Below, one piece after another: positions 16,551 to 26,011 of a stretch of DNA of 64,000 nt; within the stretch, counting starts at the first letter, position 1, and each line of letters begins with the position of its first letter. Source of the DNA: Roseimicrobium sp. ORNL1. GTDB taxonomy: Bacteria; Verrucomicrobiota; Verrucomicrobiia; Verrucomicrobiales; Verrucomicrobiaceae. The stretch spans positions 6,386,001 to 6,450,000 of the forward strand of contig NZ_CP049143.1 in NCBI RefSeq assembly GCF_011044495.1, in the 5' to 3' direction. The notes beneath the pieces were generated by a model. It made no database searches. It was not told the DNA's origin and saw only the letters and a list, made by a program, of their open reading frames with translations. A program made the translations under genes and the position numbers.

Positions 16551-18238
16551 ACCTGAATCTCGGCATCGAATTCAACGAGACCATCCAGGCACTGGTTCTG
16601 GAGGAGCTTCGAAAGGTTTCCCCTTCCGACATGACGCTTTCGGATGAGGCGCTCATTCGCAAGTCCTCCAAAGCGCGCATCCTCGGCGCCGTGGGCAAGG
16701 CATCCGGTCTGGCCGCCTTCCCGCATGTGAAGGAGCTCGTGGACTCAGAGCTGGTGAGCTACTGTGACCCGGCCGCCCTCTCTCGCGGTTTGTTTGTGCC
16801 GTTGCGCCGCAGTTCCGAGCAGATCCTGCTCGCAGTGGCCAATCCCTGGGACTATCGCGCGGACGACTACTGCTCCGTACGCTTCCCGGATGAGGAAATC
16901 CTCAAGGTGGTCACGCTGCCGGCGGAGATTTCCAGCGTTATCGAAGGCTCCTCTTCCTCCGCTGGCCCCAGCCGCGAAGACCTCGAAGCACTGGAGGTCG
17001 ATGAGTTCTCCCTGGACGTTCCGGACTTTGACGTGACACGTCAGTACGACGAACCCATTGCCCAGCTCGTTGCCAGCATGGTGTCCGACGCCATCAAGCA
17101 GCATGCCTCGGACATTCACATCAAGACGGAGAAGACCAGCATCGCCTATTCCTTCCGTGTGGACGGAGACATTGGTCCGAAAATTGAAATGCCGGTGAAG
17201 CTGAAGGATCGCATCGACGCCTTCCTGCTGAACCTCATGCGTCTGCCCCCAGAAGACCGCAGCAAGCGCCCCGGCATCTCCGGTCGCTTCACCGCGAGCT
17301 ACTACGGGCGCTCCGTTGGTGTGCGCTATGAGCGCCACCGCACCTATCGTGGTTATCACGTCACCATGCGTCTTCTGGACAAGACGCACTTGGAAGCCCG
17401 CCTCGGCATGGGCACCCTGGCCTTCGATGAAGGTACGCTTTTCGAACTGGACAAGGCCATGGCAGTGCCCTCGGGCATCATCGTGATGTCGGGCCCCACC
17501 GGCTCCGGTAAATCCACCACGCTCAACGCCATGCTGCGTGAGTTGAACCGGCCCGAGGACAACATCCTCACGCTGGAAAACCCGGTGGAAGATGAAATTC
17601 CCGGCGTTACGCACTGTGACCTTCGCGATTCCTCGGAATTCAAGCCGATGATCACGAGCTTCATGCGTTCTGACCCGGACATCATCCTCATGGGTGAGGT
17701 GCGCGACCGTGAGTCTGCCGAGCTCGCCATCGAAGCAGCCATCACCGGTCACAAGGTGCTGACCACCATTCACACCCCTCGTGCTTCACAGATCATCGAG
17801 CGATTTGAACAGTTGGGAATGGAGCGCTGGAAGATTGCCCAGACGCTGAAGGCCGCCTGTGCCCAGCGTCTCGTGAAGCTGCTCTGCCCCTCCTGCCGCA
17901 TCAAGCTGGACGGTGTGCCAGAGAGAGAGCGTCGCCTCTTCCATATGGAAGACTTCTGGGCAACCCAGCCTGTTTTCGAGCACAGCAAGGATGGTTGCCA
18001 GGAGTGCAAAGGAAGAGGCTACTCAGGTCGAACCGCAATCCTCGAAATTCTCCCCATCAGTCCCAAAGTGGGTGACAAGCTTGCCAAGGGCGAGATCACT
18101 CCATACGAACTGGAGCACGAAATCCGGCGGGAATACGGTCTTCCTTCTCTCCGAGATAACGGTTTCAAACTTCTCCAGGCGGGACGCACTGACCTCGATG
18201 CGCTCAGAAAGGTGCTGGACCTCACCTACGACTGCTGA
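16547..18238 (+). CDS. pilB: PilB/GspE-family assembly ATPase
   Basis: A 563-aa secretion ATPase. An N-terminal MshEN-like region (1-150) is followed by the N2 domain with SDIHIKTEKTSIAYSFRVDG and the ATPase core: Walker A GPTGSGKST (about residue 321), Asp box, Walker B DIILMGEVRD, and His box TTIHTPRAS. A zinc tetracysteine pair, CPSC and CQEC, lies near residues 449 and 485, as in GspE/PilB extension ATPases, followed by GYSGRTAILEIL. It powers pilin addition at the inner membrane. A longer frame from 16436 only overlaps the previous gene; ATG 16547 forms an ATGA junction. Confidence 0.94.
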   Translation: MNLNLGIEFNETIQALVLEELRKVSPSDMTLSDEALIRKSSKARILGAVGKASGLAAFPHVKELVDSELVSYCDPAALSRGLFVPLRRSSEQILLAVANPWDYRADDYCSVRFPDEEILKVVTLPAEISSVIEGSSSSAGPSREDLEALEVDEFSLDVPDFDVTRQYDEPIAQLVASMVSDAIKQHASDIHIKTEKTSIAYSFRVDGDIGPKIEMPVKLKDRIDAFLLNLMRLPPEDRSKRPGISGRFTASYYGRSVGVRYERHRTYRGYHVTMRLLDKTHLEARLGMGTLAFDEGTLFELDKAMAVPSGIIVMSGPTGSGKSTTLNAMLRELNRPEDNILTLENPVEDEIPGVTHCDLRDSSEFKPMITSFMRSDPDIILMGEVRDRESAELAIEAAITGHKVLTTIHTPRASQIIERFEQLGMERWKIAQTLKAACAQRLVKLLCPSCRIKLDGVPERERRLFHMEDFWATQPVFEHSKDGCQECKGRGYSGRTAILEILPISPKVGDKLAKGEITPYELEHEIRREYGLPSLRDNGFKLLQAGRTDLDALRKVLDLTYDC

Positions 18239-18243
18239 TTTCC

Positions 18244-19461
18244 ATGAATGTCTTTCAGGTAACACTGCGCAATATCAAGCGCCCCGAGGTAGCCAAGATC
18301 ATCGACGTCGAAGCCCACAACAGGGAACAGGCGGCGATGCTCTCCGAAAGAGCCGGGTTCCGCGTGGCCCTGGTCAAGGCGATGCCCATTGGGGACCGCA
18401 AGCTCAAGGGCAAAAAGAACATCTCCATGAAGGAGATGGTGAAGATGTTCCGGGCGCTCTCCTCGATGCTCAAGGCAAATATCAGCACGGCAGACGCGCT
18501 GATGTACTATGCGCAGGGCTTGCCTGATGCTGGCCTGCAAGGCTCGCTGATGAGTATTCGCAATCGGTTGGAGGCAGGTATGCCGGTGCATATCGCCTTC
18601 GCCAAAGAGCGCAAATTCGATGCCACCATCATCACGATGATTGAAGCCGGGTCCGATGCCGGCAAGCTCCATGAGGCCTTCACGTCCATGGCGCGCAAGA
18701 TCAAGGTGGAAATGGCCTTTGCCAGCAAGCTGCGAAACGCCCTGTTGGTGCCCTGCCTCGTGATTCTCTTCCAGATCGTCCTCTTCATCTGGTCCCAGAT
18801 CAGCGTGGTCGGACAGGTGGAGGATACGCTGAAGAGCATTCGCCAGGAGCCTGATGGTCTTTCGAAGGTGATCTTCTCCTTCAGCCACATCGTGAAGGCG
18901 ACATGGCCGTTCTTTATCATCGGCCTGGCTTCATTTATCGTCGCCCTTTTCCGCTCCGCCAATCTCCGCCAGACCCTGCTGAATTTTGGTATGGAGAAGT
19001 GGCGCTTGCTCAAGAAGCTCGTGATGGGTCTGCGCCAGACCGCGTACATCGGCACCTTGCAGATGCTTTATGCGAACGGCATCAACCTCGCGCGTGCATC
19101 CATGCTGGCCGCCAAGGTGGTGCAGGGCACTCCCACCTATGCTCCCCTTGTAGAGGCCAGCCAGATCTATGAGGGCTCCGGTCTTCCTTTTGCAGAAGCG
19201 CTCAAGAAGCGTCCCATCCTCGATCCACAGGTCATGCACATGATCAGCATCGGGGAGCGCTCGGCTTCACTTCCCGAGCAGCTCGAAATGCTCCGTGACA
19301 TTTATGAAGAAGACACGGCGCAGGTGATGAGCGACTTCACCCAGATCATCAACCTGATCACGCTAGTGCTGGCCATGTTCCTCATCGGTCTGGTCTTTGC
19401 TGGCGCCATGCTCCCCATCTTCCTCATGGGTCCGCGCATGATGCAGTCGGGCATGCGTTAA
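18244..19461 (+). CDS. pilC: PilC/GspF-family inner-membrane platform protein
   Basis: A 405-aa polytopic protein with two T2SSF domains. The first carries MVKMFRALSSMLKANIS and MIEAGSDAGKLHEAF (about residues 65-150); the second repeats the pattern with LQMLYANGINLARASML and SIGERSASLPEQLEML (about 275-355). Three hydrophobic helices lie at about 160-180, 218-240 and 370-395. PilC/GspF is the membrane platform moved by the PilB/PilT ATPases. It starts 5 bp after pilB. Confidence 0.94.
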   Translation: MNVFQVTLRNIKRPEVAKIIDVEAHNREQAAMLSERAGFRVALVKAMPIGDRKLKGKKNISMKEMVKMFRALSSMLKANISTADALMYYAQGLPDAGLQGSLMSIRNRLEAGMPVHIAFAKERKFDATIITMIEAGSDAGKLHEAFTSMARKIKVEMAFASKLRNALLVPCLVILFQIVLFIWSQISVVGQVEDTLKSIRQEPDGLSKVIFSFSHIVKATWPFFIIGLASFIVALFRSANLRQTLLNFGMEKWRLLKKLVMGLRQTAYIGTLQMLYANGINLARASMLAAKVVQGTPTYAPLVEASQIYEGSGLPFAEALKKRPILDPQVMHMISIGERSASLPEQLEMLRDIYEEDTAQVMSDFTQIINLITLVLAMFLIGLVFAGAMLPIFLMGPRMMQSGMR

Positions 19462-19475
19462 CAATTCACTCCGCG

Positions 19476-20009
19476 ATGTGTATGTCCCTTTCCTCCCGCA
19501 TCACCACCGTCGCCTGCCGCCTTGGTCTGGTGCTGGCACTGAGTGCCCCTGTCTCCTTCGTTGCCGCGCAATCGTCAGCCTCCCCTTCAGCCGCCAAACC
19601 GAAGACGAAGCTGGCACCCCGGCCATTGCCCGGCTCCACGTCCAGGAGTAACCAGTCGGGTCCTTCGGACGACGACTTGGCCACCGCGGAAGCACAGAAT
19701 CGATCCAAGGTGCCGCTGTATCGTCCGTCCTCGGTCCAACCAAGGTCCGGCACTGCCGGGGAGACTAGCGCAAACCAGCAGGCTGCCATGCAGCACTCTG
19801 ACCGAGCCAAGATCGTAGCGATCCGCCGCCGTGGCACGTTCCCGGTGCCCACCTCCATTCCGTCCGACACCGCCCCAGCGCTGGTTAACGAAACCGGTCC
19901 CAGCACTGTGGCAGCTGAACCGGCACCGGCTGCACTGCCTCCCGGTAAGATCCGCATCATCCCCAAGGAGATGATCAAGGCCAGCACTCCTGCCGCACCA
20001 CACCCATGA
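19476..20009 (+). CDS. Secreted low-complexity protein of the pilus locus
   Basis: A 177-aa protein with an N-terminal signal peptide (cleavage likely after SFVAAQ, about residue 32) and a Ser/Pro/Ala/Thr-rich body with no visible fold. I do not recognise it. The stop overlaps the next prepilin start (ATGA), so it is part of the operon. It may be a periplasmic linker or pilus-associated protein. Met3 is an alternative start. Confidence 0.65.
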   Translation: MCMSLSSRITTVACRLGLVLALSAPVSFVAAQSSASPSAAKPKTKLAPRPLPGSTSRSNQSGPSDDDLATAEAQNRSKVPLYRPSSVQPRSGTAGETSANQQAAMQHSDRAKIVAIRRRGTFPVPTSIPSDTAPALVNETGPSTVAAEPAPAALPPGKIRIIPKEMIKASTPAAPHP

Positions 20010-20422
20010 AGTTGATCCGTCCCCTCGCCCGCCCACGGTCTAGAGCCCATGGTTTCACCCTGATCGAGATTAGCCTCGTCATCGGTCTCATGCTGGGACT
20101 CATTACCCTCGGCGGATTCAGCTACGCAATGGTCCGGGATTGGAACAAGGCCAAGAATGCTTCACTCGCCCTCCAGGCAGTGTATTCCGCCCAGCGCAGC
20201 TACATGGCAGACAATCCCACAGCAGATATCACGGAGATCGACGCCGCCACCTTGATCCCCTACCTTCCCACCGGCTGGACGGAGATGCCAACCGCGACAA
20301 GCTTGACTGATACGGCGCTCACTCTGGATTTCCAAGTGATGCCCCCAGTCTTTCGGTCCTCTGGGGCGGCGTATGACCCTTCCAAAAGCACGAAGGATGG
20401 TCTGTGGGACATTGGCGGCTAG
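20006..20422 (+). CDS. Second type IV prepilin-like protein
   Basis: A 138-aa protein with a basic leader (MKLIRPLARPRSRAHG), the processing site G/FTLIE, and the helix SLVIGLMLGLITLGG; the site and helix closely resemble those of the candidate major pilin at 10318. The mature domain lacks cysteines and contains many Thr and Pro. It is probably a minor pilin of the same filament. ATGA overlap with the preceding gene indicates coupling. Confidence 0.85.
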   Translation: MKLIRPLARPRSRAHGFTLIEISLVIGLMLGLITLGGFSYAMVRDWNKAKNASLALQAVYSAQRSYMADNPTADITEIDAATLIPYLPTGWTEMPTATSLTDTALTLDFQVMPPVFRSSGAAYDPSKSTKDGLWDIGG

Positions 20423-20447
20423 TGCTGCCCGATAGCATTTCTTATCC

Positions 20448-21134
20448 ATGGAGTCCTCCCCCGCTCCCAGCATTGACGTTGAACCTGGAACAAAGTTTGG
20501 CTACCGCAGCGGCCCGTTCTGGAATAGACAACCCAAAGTCCTAGTGGACACAGAAGAGAAGGTCCACGTCGGACCCGGTCTTCACCTCTTTGTGGCGCCC
20601 AACGGCGCTGGGAAGACCACCCTGCTGCGTTCCCTCGCCGGCCTGACGAAACCCATTGCCGGCCGGCTGTCTGTAGACGGGCAGGTGCATTACTTTTCGG
20701 ATGAACTCAGGATGGATCCTGAACTGAAGCCGAGAACGCTTTTCAAGTCCATGCTGAGTGCCCATGCACGCGAGCATGCCCTGAAGCTCTCCGACACGCT
20801 GAAACTCAGCCTCACGAAGCCAATCAGCAAACTTTCCCGAGGCAACCGCCAGAAGACCATCCTCATCCTGGCCGAATCCCAATTGCAACAGGCAAACCGG
20901 AGTGTCCTTTTGATGGACGAGCCCCTTTCGGGATTGGACGCCGAAACGCGCGAACAGGTGGTGGATCTCTGGGCAAGCTCCAGCAAGCAGGTGGTCCGCT
21001 TTGTCATCATGCACGAGCTGGAAAGCGTTCACAACGCAGACAGTCTCTTCACCATCCGTTCCGGTGCTCTCCGTCATGCTGCCACCAAGACTGGCTCTTC
21101 TTGGATGGACACCTACCATGCCATGCAGAAATAA
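20448..21134 (+). CDS. ABC transporter ATP-binding protein in pilus locus (PilH-like)
   Basis: A 228-aa ABC ATPase with Walker A APNGAGKTT (about residue 52), a shortened signature LSRGNRQK in place of LSGGQ, Walker B VLLMDEPLSGLD (about 154), and the switch histidine in FVIMHELES. It forms a pair with the membrane protein that starts inside its stop codon. ABC proteins within type IV pilus loci are known as PilGHI in Myxococcus xanthus, where they are needed for pilus assembly; a similar role is inferred here. Substrate is unknown. Confidence 0.88.
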   Translation: MESSPAPSIDVEPGTKFGYRSGPFWNRQPKVLVDTEEKVHVGPGLHLFVAPNGAGKTTLLRSLAGLTKPIAGRLSVDGQVHYFSDELRMDPELKPRTLFKSMLSAHAREHALKLSDTLKLSLTKPISKLSRGNRQKTILILAESQLQQANRSVLLMDEPLSGLDAETREQVVDLWASSSKQVVRFVIMHELESVHNADSLFTIRSGALRHAATKTGSSWMDTYHAMQK

Positions 21135-21913
21135 TGACCTCAGAACGCACCTGGCCACTTTTTAGACTCAGCACTTCCGGGCTTCTCGTGCGCGGAAGCT
21201 GTTGGCTTCTGTTGCTTCTGGGAGTCCTGTTTCCGTGGCTCGCGCCGCTGGTGACTCCCTGGGAGGAGAATCCCGGCATCCTGCAGCCCGCCAGGGCGCA
21301 GGCCGCGTGGATGTTTGCCTGGCTGGCCCTGTTTACGTGGCTGCCTTTCCAAGCCGCTTCCCTGGGTCACAGGATTCGCAAGCAAGGCATGCTAGAACAT
21401 CTCCGTGCCGCAGGACATGCCCGGCTCAATCTCTGCATTCAGTTGAATGCGTCGCTCTTCCTCTGGGTGGTGGCAGTAGCGTTGCTGGCAATCATTGTCT
21501 GTTTGGGCTTTTGCATGCCCTCGTCAGCCACCGATGCCAGCAACTGGACTTGGCTCGTGCTGCAATACGCTTCGCTCTACATCCTGGCGGCCGTTCCCTT
21601 GATGATGCTCGGCGTGGCGCTGGGTACCGTCACCAATGAGATCATTGCCTTTATGATTCCGGTCAGCATTCTATTTGTGGGACTGTTCGGAGGCCTCTGG
21701 CTCGCTCCCTTTTTTGCCCAGGGCGAATCACCGCTTGGCAAGCTGTTTTGGGTTTTGATGCCTCACTACCACCTGGCGGATCTCACGCCGCGCCTGGTTT
21801 TCAAAATGGGACCGCTGCCCACTCCCTACTACTTGAGGACTGTCACCGTACTGGCCGTTGAAGGGGCCGCTTTTACCCTCCTTGGACTATGCGCTTTCCG
21901 CACACGCTCCTGA
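21134..21913 (+). CDS. ABC-type membrane protein in pilus locus (PilI-like)
   Basis: A 259-aa polytopic protein with about six hydrophobic segments, including CWLLLLLGVLFPWLAPLV, VVAVALLAIIVCLGF and IPVSILFVGLFGGLWL. The layout fits an ABC-2-type permease partner of the preceding ATPase. The start overlaps the ATPase stop (TAATG), so they are coupled; an upstream ATG at 21101 lies inside the ATPase gene. Its 3' end overlaps the next gene by 25 bp. Confidence 0.8.
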   Translation: MTSERTWPLFRLSTSGLLVRGSCWLLLLLGVLFPWLAPLVTPWEENPGILQPARAQAAWMFAWLALFTWLPFQAASLGHRIRKQGMLEHLRAAGHARLNLCIQLNASLFLWVVAVALLAIIVCLGFCMPSSATDASNWTWLVLQYASLYILAAVPLMMLGVALGTVTNEIIAFMIPVSILFVGLFGGLWLAPFFAQGESPLGKLFWVLMPHYHLADLTPRLVFKMGPLPTPYYLRTVTVLAVEGAAFTLLGLCAFRTRS

Positions 21914-22848
21914 TGGTCCTTGCCGCCGCGGTGCTCTGGGGAGTCTCGCGGTATGCAGCACCCTATCCACCCAAGACGGTAGAGGAGGTTCCCACGCTTG
22001 CCATTCCTGGCAGCGCGTTTGGGAGCTTGATCGCCCGCACCATGCGCGAGTCCCTTTATACCTATTGGCACGGAGGTGAGGCCGCCCGCGCCTTGGCGAC
22101 CAATCCTGCCAAACAGGCATCTGCTACCACCTCGTCTCCGCCACCTCCTCCCCCACCGACGCCTGGCGTCTTTTCGAGGCGCCAGTTCACTTCCAATGCG
22201 CCCGCGGCCGTACCTGCACCAGTAGAGGCCATTCTCCCAGATGAGGGGCCTGACTTACCCGCGATTGGAACCCCGGTGGATAGGGTTGCCGGTTTGTTGT
22301 TCAAGCTGGAAACTCAGCGCAGACGGAGATCGGGACCCGCAGTGCTTTCAGCAGCTCACCGCCGCTATATCCAGGCCTCCGCGGGATGGCGGTTGAGACT
22401 CGCCTACAATCTTGATCCGGGTGATCCAGCCCTCTACGAAATCCTGTACCACTATATCACCACCACCTCCCAGGATTTGGGTCAGGTTAAGGAGCGGTCC
22501 AGGATAGTGACTGAAAAGGCGCTGGCTCAGGCAAAATCCAGCCAAGGTGGCATGGCAAACGCACTGACGGGCGTAGGCGCCGCGATCAATGGCCTTAACG
22601 ATCTGATCCTTGCGGCGCAGCCGGGATTCCCCACGAAAAACGAAGTCGCCCCCCACTGGAATAACATCATCTCTCTCCAGCAGCAATTTCGTGAAACACG
22701 TGCTGCAGCCGAGCGGGAGGGATGGTGGATGAACATTCCGTTCGCCCGCCGGGTGGAAATCGACGACCACGCCCGGTTCCTCGACCGTATCGTCGTGAAG
22801 TTCCGGGACAACCTCGCCGCCAGAGGATATCTGGTCAGCCACCAATAA
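21889..22848 (+). CDS. Membrane-anchored Pro-rich protein (PilG-like by position)
   Basis: A 319-aa protein with an N-terminal membrane anchor (residues 7-22), a proline run (SPPPPPPPTPG, about 83-93) and a helical C-terminal domain from about residue 125. I do not recognise a family. It is the third gene after an ABC ATPase and permease, as in PilGHI of Myxococcus where PilG has no enzyme motif, so a PilG-like role is a positional guess. Its end overlaps the convergent PilT-like gene by 14 bp. Confidence 0.7.
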   Translation: MRFPHTLLMVLAAAVLWGVSRYAAPYPPKTVEEVPTLAIPGSAFGSLIARTMRESLYTYWHGGEAARALATNPAKQASATTSSPPPPPPPTPGVFSRRQFTSNAPAAVPAPVEAILPDEGPDLPAIGTPVDRVAGLLFKLETQRRRRSGPAVLSAAHRRYIQASAGWRLRLAYNLDPGDPALYEILYHYITTTSQDLGQVKERSRIVTEKALAQAKSSQGGMANALTGVGAAINGLNDLILAAQPGFPTKNEVAPHWNNIISLQQQFRETRAAAEREGWWMNIPFARRVEIDDHARFLDRIVVKFRDNLAARGYLVSHQ

Positions 22849-23998
22849 GATTGGTGCTGAACACCTGCTCTGAAATCTTGCCCTCGCGATACAGTTGCAT
22901 CATCGAGCTGTCCCAGCGCAGGTTGCCCTTGTAACGCAGGGCATCCGCCAGTGAGGTGGCGTTGCCATCGTAGGCTCGAATACCGGCGCCCACCGTATCA
23001 CTGGTATTCTGGAGATATTCGGTGACCAGCACTCGGCCTTGGAAACCCGTGAGCAGACCTTGGGACAACACAAAGGTCAGTGTTTCACCCAACCGATTCA
23101 ACACGCCGGGCTGTTGATCCTTGGGGAAGAACTCCAGAATACGGTCAATGGTCTTAACCGCACCACGCGTGTGCAGGGTGGAGAGAACGAAGTGACCGGT
23201 CTGAGCTGCCTCAATACAGGTCTCCATCGTTTCGCGGTCACGAATTTCCCCCAGCAGAATGATGTTGGGTGTCTTACGCAATACTTCCTTGAGGCCCGAC
23301 TGGTAGGAGAGCGTATGCTTGCCCACTTCCTGCTGCGTCACCATGGACGGCGCAGGAATCATGAGACCCGGAGTGTTGGGATCCTCCATGTCCCTGTCAT
23401 ATCGATATTCAATCGGGTCCTCCACGGTGACGACATGCTTTGAGAAGTGTCTCCGTACCCAGTCCAGCAACGCCGCCAGAGTGGTCGACTTGCCTGAACC
23501 CGTGGGACCCGTGATCAATCCCAGCCCGAAGCGGCGCTGGACGAGATCACGCAAACTGTCCGAAATCATCGGGTCGATCCCGAGAGTCTCGAGCTGTGAG
23601 ATCTTGCCGCGCAACCAACGGGTCGTGAGGCCGAGTCCAGTTTCGCTGAGGTGCATCTGCACACGCATACGAACCGGCGCACCGAGAGCACCGTTGTCGC
23701 AACTGAAGTCGATGACGCGCTTCTTGCGGATGAGCTCCCACATCTTCTCCACTGAGCCCTGGCCATCCGCGTCTGACCAGAGTTCCACATTCTGGTTCAG
23801 GAACAGCGCTTCCGCAATCTGCGCCACGGTTTCTGCCGGCATGACCCCAAACGATTCGGCAATCTCAATGCCACGATTGGTGTGCACGTAAAGCAGGCTG
23901 TTCGTACGGATCTGCACATCCGAAATCTCACGATCTGGATAGGCCGCGGCAATGAGACCCAAGAAATTATGGACGGCGGAGGACTGAAGAGCGCTCAT
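22835..23998 (-). CDS. PilT-like secretion ATPase
   Basis: A 387-aa AAA-type ATPase. Walker A GPTGSGKST (about residue 168), Asp box TVEDPIEYRYDRD, Walker B NIILLGEIRDRETME and His box STLHTRGAVKTIDRI are intact, and there is no tetracysteine zinc site, as in PilT retraction ATPases. The AIRNLIRE motif that in PilT is needed for retraction is replaced by a segment reading AGIRAYDGN, so retraction activity is uncertain. It is the last gene of the minus-strand run and converges on the plus-strand pilus operon with a 14-bp overlap. Confidence 0.9.
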   Translation of the reverse strand: MSALQSSAVHNFLGLIAAAYPDREISDVQIRTNSLLYVHTNRGIEIAESFGVMPAETVAQIAEALFLNQNVELWSDADGQGSVEKMWELIRKKRVIDFSCDNGALGAPVRMRVQMHLSETGLGLTTRWLRGKISQLETLGIDPMISDSLRDLVQRRFGLGLITGPTGSGKSTTLAALLDWVRRHFSKHVVTVEDPIEYRYDRDMEDPNTPGLMIPAPSMVTQQEVGKHTLSYQSGLKEVLRKTPNIILLGEIRDRETMETCIEAAQTGHFVLSTLHTRGAVKTIDRILEFFPKDQQPGVLNRLGETLTFVLSQGLLTGFQGRVLVTEYLQNTSDTVGAGIRAYDGNATSLADALRYKGNLRWDSSMMQLYREGKISEQVFSTNLIGG

Positions 23999-24061
23999 TA
24001 AAACAGTGTCAGGGGAGGCAGTGGATGCAGATGTCCGCGCGGTGGTCGCACGAACAGATTT

Positions 24062-26011
24062 TCAATTAATCTCTTCGATCACTACAAGCCAGTTCAACTG
24101 GTGGATGGGTGGAAGCTCTGCGGGGCTCTCAAGAGGCGTAAGATCCGCCGAAATATCATTCGTGTGCACAGTATCATCCTTGCCGGACTTCATGTCCATC
24201 GGTCTCCACGCGGAGGTACTGCCCGTCTGCAGCGAACCCATTTGGCCCTTATGCTCGAAGAGGCGATTGTTCTGGGTCGTGCCCACGCGCAATTCCGAAG
24301 CGAAAATAGACATGGGGGGATAATAACTGGCGGTGCCTGTAGGAAAACCTGCATCCGTAGGGACCGAGGGCAAGGGGTACTCGTTGAGGTCGTCCCCAAT
24401 GTAGACACGCACCGGTCCCACCAGCGAAAAGCCCTTGGTGAAGGAAGTCAGGTCCTTCCCTTTGCGAATGATGGCACACATGTCTCCCTCGGCCGGAGGG
24501 GATGACAGAGCCTTCACCGTCAAAGGATCTGCCGTGGCGTCCACGGAGATGTGCAAGCTATTGTTCGTAAGCACGGAGGCCCCTCCTTTGGAGAGAAGCC
24601 AGGCGTTCAACAATCCCGGGGAGACGGTGATGCAGGAGCGGCCAGTGCTGGTGAGTTCAGTCTGGAACGGAATGACATCGCCGCCCGTTTCCACCGCAGA
24701 CGGCCAGTTGCTGTTGCGTGTGAGTACGGTCGTCTGGGTGGTTCCTGAGGGAGTCTTATACTTGACGCGGATGGAGGTGGGTGTCTGGTCATCAAGGCTA
24801 ACCATCGCAAGTGCCTCGATCGTAACTTTGCAGTCAATCGCGCCGCTCTTGTATTGGTCCCACTTGGTAGGGGTACCCACGAACTTGTTTAGAAAAGCAG
24901 TTCCACTTGGAATCGGGTAGAAAACGACTCGCCCAGAGTTCGCGGACAATGCCACAGGCAGGATGTTGGTCTTGGCACTCGCATGCATGCTCTCACGCAC
25001 ACCCATGGCATCGAAGTCATTGTCGACCGTGGTGCCATCCAACTCCAGGGGAGCGTCCAACTCAATCGATTCACGTCCGGCAAGACGGCTGGCTCCGTGA
25101 GCGCCATTCATTTTCAGGCTGTCTGCATAGATCCCACCTTCGATCGTGATATTGGCCCCCCATGCTGTGCCACCTTCGTATTGACCAATTTCAGCAAAGG
25201 TCGCCGCTTCAATGGGAAGCTGGGACGGCACCTCGTACAGGGAGAGAATATAGTTTTTGGTGACGCCGACATCGCCCTCACCGTAACGCACGCTGAACGC
25301 CCACCAGTTCCGCTTTGCCACAAAAGGCTCGCCGGGTTTGGCATAACCAAACCTAATGTTCGGATAATCGATTTTGTTGAACTTGGGATAGCTGGTGACG
25401 CTCGCCAGCAGGCCGGCGCTTTGTTCCGCATAGACCTTCTCCGGGCTGACGACGGGGCGATTTTCATCAGCCGCTTCCAGGGCAGGAGTTGACTTCAGGA
25501 AGGGGGGTACCTTTCCAGCGAGCCCAGCTGCGGTGAAATCATCCTCGTAACTGGAGATACCAGGGGTGACTCTTCCAGCTTGGCCGCTCAGCGAAGTGAT
25601 CCAGCTTTGCACTGTTGCCGCATTATCATCACCGACGTCCGCCTGGCGCACATTGGCGCCCAGACCCATCGCCTGCTTCATGCTGGTCGAAATCGCCTCC
25701 GAAGCCGCCGCACGCTGAATGGCGTCTGCAAAAATCGCATTCCAGCTATAGGTAGTCGAATCTGCATAGTTTCCCTTCATGCAGGCCACGACCTTCGCAG
25801 GAAAGCTGGCCACCAGGGCGCGCATGAGAGCCTCCTCACGCTGATGGTAGTCGATACGAAGCTGGCTCTTCGCAGCCTGATCGCGCTTGATGAGCGAACT
25901 GCGATAGACCATCGCCAAGCTCAGAAGGAGGAAGATGCTCATGAACGTCACCATGGGCATCGCCGCAAATCCTCGAAGGGTGCGTTTGGTGGATGGGACT
26001 CGTTTTTTCAT
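24062..26011 (-). CDS. Large PilX-like pilus-associated protein
   Basis: A 649-aa protein with a basic N-terminus and one hydrophobic helix (GFAAMPMVTFMSIFLLLSLA, residues 14-33) followed by VYRSSLIKRDQAAKSQ, a layout like PilX N-terminal segments of minor pilin assembly proteins. No Glu5 prepilin site is clear. The remaining 600 residues are mostly beta-rich and extracellular in style. It overlaps the upstream GspJ-like gene by four bases (ATGA). It could be a tip-associated adhesin or scaffold; Verru_Chthon cassette protein A is a family worth comparing. Function not known. Confidence 0.7.
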   Translation of the reverse strand: MKKRVPSTKRTLRGFAAMPMVTFMSIFLLLSLAMVYRSSLIKRDQAAKSQLRIDYHQREEALMRALVASFPAKVVACMKGNYADSTTYSWNAIFADAIQRAAASEAISTSMKQAMGLGANVRQADVGDDNAATVQSWITSLSGQAGRVTPGISSYEDDFTAAGLAGKVPPFLKSTPALEAADENRPVVSPEKVYAEQSAGLLASVTSYPKFNKIDYPNIRFGYAKPGEPFVAKRNWWAFSVRYGEGDVGVTKNYILSLYEVPSQLPIEAATFAEIGQYEGGTAWGANITIEGGIYADSLKMNGAHGASRLAGRESIELDAPLELDGTTVDNDFDAMGVRESMHASAKTNILPVALSANSGRVVFYPIPSGTAFLNKFVGTPTKWDQYKSGAIDCKVTIEALAMVSLDDQTPTSIRVKYKTPSGTTQTTVLTRNSNWPSAVETGGDVIPFQTELTSTGRSCITVSPGLLNAWLLSKGGASVLTNNSLHISVDATADPLTVKALSSPPAEGDMCAIIRKGKDLTSFTKGFSLVGPVRVYIGDDLNEYPLPSVPTDAGFPTGTASYYPPMSIFASELRVGTTQNNRLFEHKGQMGSLQTGSTSAWRPMDMKSGKDDTVHTNDISADLTPLESPAELPPIHQLNWLVVIEEIN

